Below the pieces are notes generated by a model. The model was not told where the DNA came from. It saw nothing but the letters and a program-made list of their open reading frames with translations, and did not search any database. A program made the position numbers and the translations under genes. Shown piece after piece: positions 59,902-64,000 of a DNA stretch of 64,000 bases. The first letter of the stretch is position 1; each line of letters begins with the position of its first letter. This stretch comes from Burkholderia cepacia ATCC 25416 (GTDB lineage Bacteria > Pseudomonadota > Gammaproteobacteria > Burkholderiales > Burkholderiaceae), in contig NZ_CP012981.1 in assembly GCF_001411495.1 (NCBI RefSeq), positions 2,852,001-2,916,000 on the forward strand. The letters are read 5' to 3'.

Positions 59902-62700
59902 TCAGAACTTGTACGTCGCGCCGACCTGCGCGAACCGGCCGATGTACGAATACACCGACGTGTCGTACCCGCTCTGGTCCAGCGTGCCGTTCGCGAAGAT
60001 CGGGTCGTACGGCGGCGTGCGGTTGAAGAGGTTGTTGATGCCGCCGTAGATCGTCCAGTTCTTGAAGCCCGTGTACGTCATCATCAGGTTGAACTGGCTG
60101 TACGAGCCGACCTTCGACGGCGCGGGCGCCGGCAGCAGGTTCTGCGCGTACGGGCCCGTGAACTGCCACGTCAGCGCCGCATCGAACTTCCGGTAGTTCC
60201 AGTCCAGCGTCGTGTTGCCGCGCCAGCGCGGGAAGCTGCCGCCGAACGGCTGCGTGATCGTGAAGTTGTTGCCCGCGCCGTTGACCGGCGTGCCGCCCGG
60301 GAAGCCGATCTTGTAGCTGTTGATGTACGCCCAGTCGCCCGACAGCGTGACCGTGCCCCAGCCCTTGAGCGGCAGGCCCTGGCGGAACGTGCCTTCGAAG
60401 CCGTTCGTGTCGAGGTAACCGAGGTTCTGGTACGGAATCATCTTGTACAGCAGCTGGCCCGTCGTCGGATCGGTCACGACCTGCGACGGCGCGCCCTGGC
60501 CGATCACGTTGTCGATGCGGATCTTGTACCAGTCGAAGCCGAGATCCGTGTAGCGGCTCGGCGACACCTGGAAGCCGATGTTGAAGTTGCGCGTGCGTTC
60601 CGGCGCGAGGTTCGGGTTGCCGACGGTGATCGACGTGTAGTTCTGGCCGGTGGCCGGATCGACCTGGATGCCGAGCGTCTGCGACTTGCTGTCCTCGACG
60701 AAGGTCGGCGCGCGGAAGCCGCGGTTGTACGACGTATACAGCGTGAGGGCCTTGATCGGCTGGTAGCGCAACGCGAAGCGCGGCGAGAAGGCACCGCCCA
60801 CGTCCGTGTAGTGGTCGTAGCGGCCGGCCTGGCTGAACGTCAGGTTCTCGAGGATCGGCACGTTGATCTGGTAATAGACGGCCGCGACGTTGCGCTGGCC
60901 GTTCACCGTCTCGAGGTCCGGGGTAACGACCGCCCCGCTCAGGTATTCGGAGCCCGGCGTCAGCACTTCGCTCTGATGCGTGAACTGCGCGCCGAAACCG
61001 ATCCCGACGTCGCCGGCCGGCAGATGGAACAGGTTCGGCGTCGACAGCGTCGCGTCGATCGTGTCGAGCTTCGAGATGCCGAGGTTGTTCGCTTCCTGGA
61101 ACAGCCCGTTGAACGCGTTCGGCGTCGCCGCCGGGTTCGCAAAGTTCAGCGTGCCGTTCTGGTAGATGTTGTTCAGCGCGTTGACGTTCAGCTGGTTCGT
61201 GAACACGTTCGACACCGTGCTCTGCGAGTGGCTGACCGACGTCGCCCAGTCCCAGTCGCCGTACGGCAGCGTGAACGACCCCTTGATGCCGGCGGCCGCA
61301 CGCCAGTAGTTCGCCCAGGTCTTCTGCGCGACCGTGTTCGGAAACGCGTAGGTGAGCGGCGTGGCCGCGCCCGTCGTGTTGTACGGGTTGCTGACCGGTA
61401 CCGTGTAGTTGAACGGCGACAGCAGCTTCGTCTGCGGATTCCAGACGAGCGCCGGGTTCTGCGGGTTGCCGATCACGTTGTTCCACAGGCCGTCGTTGGT
61501 CGTGGTCGTGTTGTAGCTCTCGAGGAAATCCGCGAACGCGGTCGTCTTGTCGTCGATCTTGAAGTCCCCATGGAGCTTCGCGTTCAGGCGCTCGGTCATC
61601 GGCAGGATCGACGTGCTTTCAGCCGTGTTGTACGCGCAGATCGTGCCCGGCGATCCGGACGACAGCGAATTCGACGCGGCCTGATGGACCGAGCCGCCGA
61701 ACGGGCAGCCCCCGCTCAGCGCCTGCGCGACGCCGCCGGGCATGTTCCAGTACGACGGCGCGAGCAGCGAGAAGCCGCCCGGCTTGCCCGTGAAGTCCTG
61801 GTTGCGCGTCGAATCGCGATCGGCCAGCGTGAAGCCGTTCGACTTGTAGTAGCTGAGCGCGGCCGTCACGTTGAAGCGGTCGGCGTTCAGGTCGCCGAAG
61901 CCGCCGAGCACGCCGAACTTCGTCGTGCCGTCGCCGTTGCCGGCATTGATCGCGCTGCCGAGGCTGCCGTCGAGCTGCAGGCCGCGGAAATTGTGTTTCG
62001 TGATGATGTTGACAACCCCGCCGATCGCGTCCGAACCATACTGCGACACGGCGCCCGTCTTCACGATTTCGATCCGCTCGATATCGTTGAGCGGGATCGT
62101 GTTGAGGTCGAAGAACGAGTCGACGCTGTTCGAGAAGAATGCGTAAGGTGCGACGCGCTGGCCGTCGACCATCACGAGCGTGTACTTCTCGGACAGGCCG
62201 CGCAGCGCGATACCGGCCGCGCCGGCCGCGAAGTTGCCCGATTGCCCTTCACCCCAGCTGTTCGCCGAGTTGGCCGCCGCATCGCGCAGGAAGTCGGTGA
62301 CGGTCACCGCGCCGCTGGCCTGGATTTCCTTCGGCGTGATCGTCTGCACCTGCTGGAAACCGGTCTTGTCGGCCTGCCGGATCAGCGAACCCGTCACTTC
62401 GAAGCGCTTGATCTGCGCGACCTTGCCCTGCCCGTTCGCGCCGGATGCGGCGGGCGTGGCCTCCGTTGCCGCGCTCGCTGCCGCGTCGGGCGCCGCGGCG
62501 CCCGTGGCAGCGGCGGCATCCGGCGTGCCGCCCGCCTGTGCAACGGTCACGGGCGCGCCGTTCGCGACCGCATCCGCGATCGCGACGGCGCCCGGCGCCG
62601 GCTGGCTCTGGGCAAACGCCGGCGGCGCCAATGCCGCCGTCAGCGCCAGCTCCGCCCAGACTATCCTCTTGATGGCCAACGCCAAAACTCTCTGCTTCAT
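59902..62700 (-). CDS. TonB-dependent outer-membrane receptor
   Basis: A 932-residue receptor. It has a signal peptide (MKQRVLALAIKRIVWAELALTAALAPPAFA), then a linker rich in Ala, the plug domain (QTITPKEIQASGAVTVTDFLRDAAANSA, then GIALRGLSEKYTLVMVDGQRVAPYAFF and ERIEIVKTGAVSQYGSDAIGGVVNIIT), and a 22-strand barrel ending in an aromatic Phe (VGATYKF). ATG 62700 with RBS GAGAGGGAAC is clear. The plug type resembles receptors for carbohydrates or peptides rather than classical siderophores, but specificity is not assigned. It is upstream of the yej genes. Confidence 0.88.
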   Translation of the reverse strand: MKQRVLALAIKRIVWAELALTAALAPPAFAQSQPAPGAVAIADAVANGAPVTVAQAGGTPDAAAATGAAAPDAAASAATEATPAASGANGQGKVAQIKRFEVTGSLIRQADKTGFQQVQTITPKEIQASGAVTVTDFLRDAAANSANSWGEGQSGNFAAGAAGIALRGLSEKYTLVMVDGQRVAPYAFFSNSVDSFFDLNTIPLNDIERIEIVKTGAVSQYGSDAIGGVVNIITKHNFRGLQLDGSLGSAINAGNGDGTTKFGVLGGFGDLNADRFNVTAALSYYKSNGFTLADRDSTRNQDFTGKPGGFSLLAPSYWNMPGGVAQALSGGCPFGGSVHQAASNSLSSGSPGTICAYNTAESTSILPMTERLNAKLHGDFKIDDKTTAFADFLESYNTTTTNDGLWNNVIGNPQNPALVWNPQTKLLSPFNYTVPVSNPYNTTGAATPLTYAFPNTVAQKTWANYWRAAAGIKGSFTLPYGDWDWATSVSHSQSTVSNVFTNQLNVNALNNIYQNGTLNFANPAATPNAFNGLFQEANNLGISKLDTIDATLSTPNLFHLPAGDVGIGFGAQFTHQSEVLTPGSEYLSGAVVTPDLETVNGQRNVAAVYYQINVPILENLTFSQAGRYDHYTDVGGAFSPRFALRYQPIKALTLYTSYNRGFRAPTFVEDSKSQTLGIQVDPATGQNYTSITVGNPNLAPERTRNFNIGFQVSPSRYTDLGFDWYKIRIDNVIGQGAPSQVVTDPTTGQLLYKMIPYQNLGYLDTNGFEGTFRQGLPLKGWGTVTLSGDWAYINSYKIGFPGGTPVNGAGNNFTITQPFGGSFPRWRGNTTLDWNYRKFDAALTWQFTGPYAQNLLPAPAPSKVGSYSQFNLMMTYTGFKNWTIYGGINNLFNRTPPYDPIFANGTLDQSGYDTSVYSYIGRFAQVGATYKF

Positions 62701-62892
62701 CTTGTTCCCTCTCGCTCGTAGTAAGACCCCACCTGCTGCGCGCCGGAACCTTGTGAATTCCTTGCGCGTCCTGGGTGCCCGTGTAACGGAACCCGCGATT
62801 GCCACGCCTTCGATTGCCACGTTTTCTACCGCCACGACTCGAACGGCACGGCTTCGGGGCACCAGCACCATTCAGCATCACCGTCGTTTTCT

Positions 62893-62912
62893 ATTTTGAT
62901 TCGCCATACTAA
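62893..62912 (-). promoter_or_regulatory. shared operator motif before the receptor gene
   Basis: TTAGTATGGCGAATCAAA (minus strand) lies about 195 nt upstream of the receptor start. A related element, TTAGTAAGCCGAATGAAA, lies upstream of the XRE regulator gene; 15 of 20 aligned bases match. Both probably bind the XRE-cupin protein. The interval 62701-63016 holds no gene. Confidence 0.5.
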
Positions 62913-63016
62913 ACACCTACATTGAGCGCATTACTTGCTTCCTGCCGATTCGACCGGCATCCGCTACCGATCGGGTACCTCTCCTTTCTGACGGCCCGCC
63001 GTACCGGCCGCCCTTG

Positions 63017-63592
63017 CTAGAACAGCCTGGGCGTGCCGACCCAGACGATCACCGCCTCTTCGTCGGCGGTGTTGCGCCACGCATGCGGCATCGTCGATTC
63101 GTAATGCGCGGTATCGCCCTCGTTCAGCGTGAACGTGCAATCCTCGAGCGTCAGCGCCACCTGCCCGCGCAACACATAGACGAACTCCTCGCCCGCGTGC
63201 GTCGTCATCTCGGACGACAACTGCCCCGCCGGCATCCTGACGAGGATCGCGTCGAGCTTGCGGCCGTCCACCAGATTCGTCAGCCGGGCGAACCGGCTGG
63301 CCGAGTTGGTGAACTGGAAATACTGCAGCGCATTGCCGCGGCATACCGAGCGCGCCTCCGTCGGCGTGTCGATGAAGTACTGCATCGTCACGCCCAGCGC
63401 CTTTGCGATCCGGACCAGCGACGTGATCGACGGCGTCGCCCGCCCACGCTCGACCTGCGACAGGAACGGCTTCGAAATGCCGGCGATCGTCGACGTTTCG
63501 TCGAGTGTGAGTTTCAGGCGCTGGCGCAGCGCCCGGATCTTGTTGCCTAGCGACACGGCGACGAGCACCGACTCATCAGGGGGCAAAACCAT
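63017..63592 (-). CDS. XRE-family regulator with C-terminal cupin domain
   Basis: A 191-residue regulator of the PuuR type. It has an N-terminal HTH_3 (LGNKIRALRQRLKLTLDETSTIAGISKPFLSQVERGRATPSITSLVRIAKALG, about 14-66) and a C-terminal cupin_2 domain (MTTHAGEEFVYVLRGQVALTLEDCTFTLNEGDTAHYESTMPHAWRN). Such proteins repress uptake or catabolic genes until the cupin binds a small ligand. ATG 63592 begins conserved sequence; longer in-frame starts are not protein-like. It is directly upstream of the receptor gene on the same strand and likely controls it. Confidence 0.86.
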   Translation of the reverse strand: MVLPPDESVLVAVSLGNKIRALRQRLKLTLDETSTIAGISKPFLSQVERGRATPSITSLVRIAKALGVTMQYFIDTPTEARSVCRGNALQYFQFTNSASRFARLTNLVDGRKLDAILVRMPAGQLSSEMTTHAGEEFVYVLRGQVALTLEDCTFTLNEGDTAHYESTMPHAWRNTADEEAVIVWVGTPRLF

Positions 63593-63757
63593 GGAAAGAC
63601 GGACCCTCGCAGTCGAAATCGGTTTGATGTCGTCAAGCCTCGACCGATGCCATGACGCGACCGGCCCGGCGCGATACCCGACTGCACGCTGTCGCGGCGT
63701 GCACGCCACGCGTGGTGCGGCACGGCACCCGCATCGCTCGGCCGTGCCGATCCCGCA

Positions 63758-63777
63758 CATTTCATTCGGCTTACTAA
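63758..63777 (-). promoter_or_regulatory. shared operator motif before the XRE regulator gene
   Basis: TTAGTAAGCCGAATGAAA on the minus strand, about 165 nt before the regulator ATG, matches the element upstream of the receptor gene at 62893-62912. It suggests autoregulation. The rest of 63593-63907 shows no gene. Confidence 0.45.
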
Positions 63778-63907
63778 TCAACAAGGCTACCCCTTTTCCC
63801 TCGGCTGACCTGCCCTCATGCATCGGTGCCGTCTGATCGGCGCACCGATTTCCGCTCACCGACCACGCCCGCTCCCGCGCCGCGGGCCGTCGTGCCCGTG
63901 CGTTGCG

Positions 63908-64000
63908 TTAGCGGGATGCCACCACGGTCCAGAGCCGTGCGAGGTCGGCGGAACCGTCGGTGCCCTTGACCGTGCGCAGCACCTGGACCGCACGCGCCTT
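63908..64000 (-). CDS. 3' end of an unidentified gene (cut by window edge)
   Basis: The last 30 codons and the TAA stop of a leftward gene enter from the right edge: AVQVLRTVKGTDGSADLARL, ending WTVVASR. G/C third-position bias supports coding. Too little is present to assign a family. It ends about 315 nt upstream of the XRE regulator. Confidence 0.6.
   Translation of the reverse strand, partial: KARAVQVLRTVKGTDGSADLARLWTVVASR

Noticed and set aside
57637..62721. A 1694-codon open frame on the plus strand
   Set aside because: It is antisense to the TonB receptor and yej genes. Its product is almost only Arg, Asp, His, Val and Ala, the pattern produced by the complement of GC-rich coding DNA, and it has no domain.

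Overview
The window is a GC-rich (strong G/C third-codon bias), gene-dense stretch. Its gene families (DUF4148 secreted proteins, many LysR regulators, an ISNCY-type transposase, a vgrG/Tle3 effector island, an EmrAB-like pump with a NodT-type outer-membrane lipoprotein) point to Burkholderia, most likely the B. cepacia complex and probably a secondary chromosome. That assignment is inferred from family content, not from a search.

Layout. (1) 1-3.4 kb is an RNA-repair locus. A truncated RtcB ligase gene reads leftward from a long structured leader. A T4-Rnl-like RNA ligase and an HD-phosphoesterase/polynucleotide-kinase fusion read rightward. (2) 3.5-10.9 kb holds ordinary accessory genes: two envelope proteins, a LysR regulator, an MdtG-like MFS exporter preceded by the stub of another MFS gene, nitronate monooxygenase, a GFA-fold protein, an OhrR-like regulator and a GNAT protein. 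(3) 10.9-17.4 kb has three tandem DUF4148 genes, the peroxidase ohr, and an MHS transporter, LysR and alpha-hydroxy-acid oxidase set. (4) 17.4-25 kb has RidA, LysR, an SDR lacking its catalytic Tyr, and a small aromatic cluster: thioesterase, unknown protein and shikimate kinase divergent from DAHP synthase, followed by glutamate-cysteine ligase. (5) 25-31.7 kb is an AraC-flanked tripartite drug-efflux operon ending in an unknown 143-residue protein and a LuxR solo with AHL-binding residues. (6) 31.6-37.1 kb is a tightly coupled leftward operon: acyl-CoA dehydrogenase-like protein, CitE-like lyase, PNPOx-like protein, cystathionine beta-lyase-like protein, GST and amidotransferase.

(7) 37.3-47.8 kb is an inserted island. 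It is bordered on the left by a fragment of a LysR gene and on the right by the first ~22 codons of a GST gene. It carries a decayed and an intact ISNCY-type element and a type VI secretion cargo module: vgrG, Tle3 phospholipase, Tla3 adaptor, a small membrane protein and PAAR. A broken gene lies upstream of vgrG. (8) 47.9-63.6 kb is a leftward locus: XRE-cupin regulator, TonB-dependent receptor, YejABEF peptide importer, TldD/TldE peptidase pair and an orphan RND transporter. It looks like one system for taking up and processing a peptide-like compound. A terminator separates the receptor from yejA, and the regulator and receptor promoters share a motif. The last 93 bases are the 3' end of another leftward gene.

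The strongest candidates for little-described biology are the double RNA-repair locus with its structured leader (1-3.4 kb) and the receptor-importer-TldDE-RND locus (47.9-63.6 kb). Next are the Tle3 module with no recognisable immunity gene and the six-gene coupled operon at 31.6-37.1 kb. No tRNA, rRNA or CRISPR array was seen.
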